Of a stretch of 64,000 nt of DNA, positions 63,819 to 64,000 are shown in pieces. Within the stretch, counting starts at the first letter, position 1; the number at the start of each line of letters is the position of its first letter. Source of the DNA: Rotaria sordida (taxonomy: Eukaryota > Rotifera > Eurotatoria > Philodinida > Philodinidae); contig CAJNOL010000974.1 of NCBI GenBank assembly GCA_905250125.1, positions 1 through 64,000 of the forward strand, written 5' to 3'. The notes beneath the pieces were generated by a model. That model did not search any database and was not told where the DNA came from. It was given only the letters and a program-made list of their open reading frames with translations. Position numbers and translations under genes: made by a program.

Positions 63819-64000
63819 TCTACTGTTCTCTGTCTATCATAGTCAGAGAATATTCCAGTCTGAACAGTTCTTCAGAAAAATTATTGATTGTCGATATCAA
63901 GACGGTAACAACAGTAGCGATGATGAACAATGATTCATACTTAGCATGCCTGAATTCATTATTGAAAAAAGTAAATGGAGGATCATTTCAAAGTACACCA

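Noticed and set aside
1..64000. Spliced-leader RNA gene
   Set aside because: Looked for by eye because several starts look trans-spliced; no leader-like sequence with a following donor and snRNA-like tail was recognised in the window.

Overview
The window is eukaryotic, animal-type nuclear DNA. It is strongly AT-rich. Genes are compact and intron-containing, most introns are about 50-80 bp with GT...AG ends, and there are no operons or bacterial signals. Recognisable animal genes are CHMP4/Snf7, NAD-dependent isocitrate dehydrogenase gamma, LZTFL1, a lamin-tail-domain protein, a muscle-LIM-type protein, an E2 ubiquitin-conjugating enzyme, an F-box protein, an ARM-TIR protein and a RING/zinc-finger membrane protein. 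There is also one tRNA-Gln. A bdelloid rotifer is my best guess, from gene style, codon use and the mix of GIMAP, ARM-TIR, kelch and F-box genes. That is inference, not proof. Two runs of exactly 100 N (10067-10166 and 22571-22670) are scaffold gaps.

Layout. 1-6120: 3' part of an ARM-TIR gene interrupted by an unusually long 3.34 kb intron. 6121-9223: no convincing gene. 9224-13460: CHMP4, a decayed coding fragment, a tRNA-like relic and a nine-exon IDH3G gene. 15.7-19.5 kb: a cluster of RFX X-box-like sites, then a spliced gene for a membrane-anchored protein ending in an AbfB-like beta-trefoil. 21.9-22.7 kb: a 32-bp minisatellite running into poly-G and a gap. 24.6-26.6 kb: lamin-tail-domain gene. 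27.6-28.4 kb: GIMAP/AIG1 GTPase pseudogene (minus). 30.1-31.2 kb: F-box gene. 32.36-33.83 kb: a TA-flanked fold-back element with two internal long palindromes. 34.9-35.8 kb: LZTFL1. 38.2-38.6 kb: poly-Asn small protein (minus). 39.9 kb: tRNA-Gln. 44.3-45.5 kb: RING membrane protein (minus). 48.1-48.8 kb: second fold-back element. 49.6-50.0 kb: LIM protein. 52.0-53.0 kb: kelch-repeat pseudogene (minus). 54.4-55.6 kb: piggyBac transposase relic. 56.5-57.5 kb: two inverted clusters of about 55-62 bp repeats. 58.9-59.6 kb: E2 enzyme. 59.7-60.7 kb: third fold-back element. 60.7-64.0 kb: mostly empty, with candidate exons near the end.

The genes do not form one pathway. They are housekeeping genes (ESCRT-III, TCA cycle, ubiquitin transfer), a cilium gene (LZTFL1) and members of families often expanded in this kind of genome (TIR, GIMAP, F-box, kelch). 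Between them lies DNA rich in decayed genes and non-autonomous palindromic elements. The items most worth a second look are the anchored AbfB-like protein, the fold-back element with nested palindromes, the ARM-TIR gene with its long intron, and the inverted repeat clusters at 56.5-57.5 kb.
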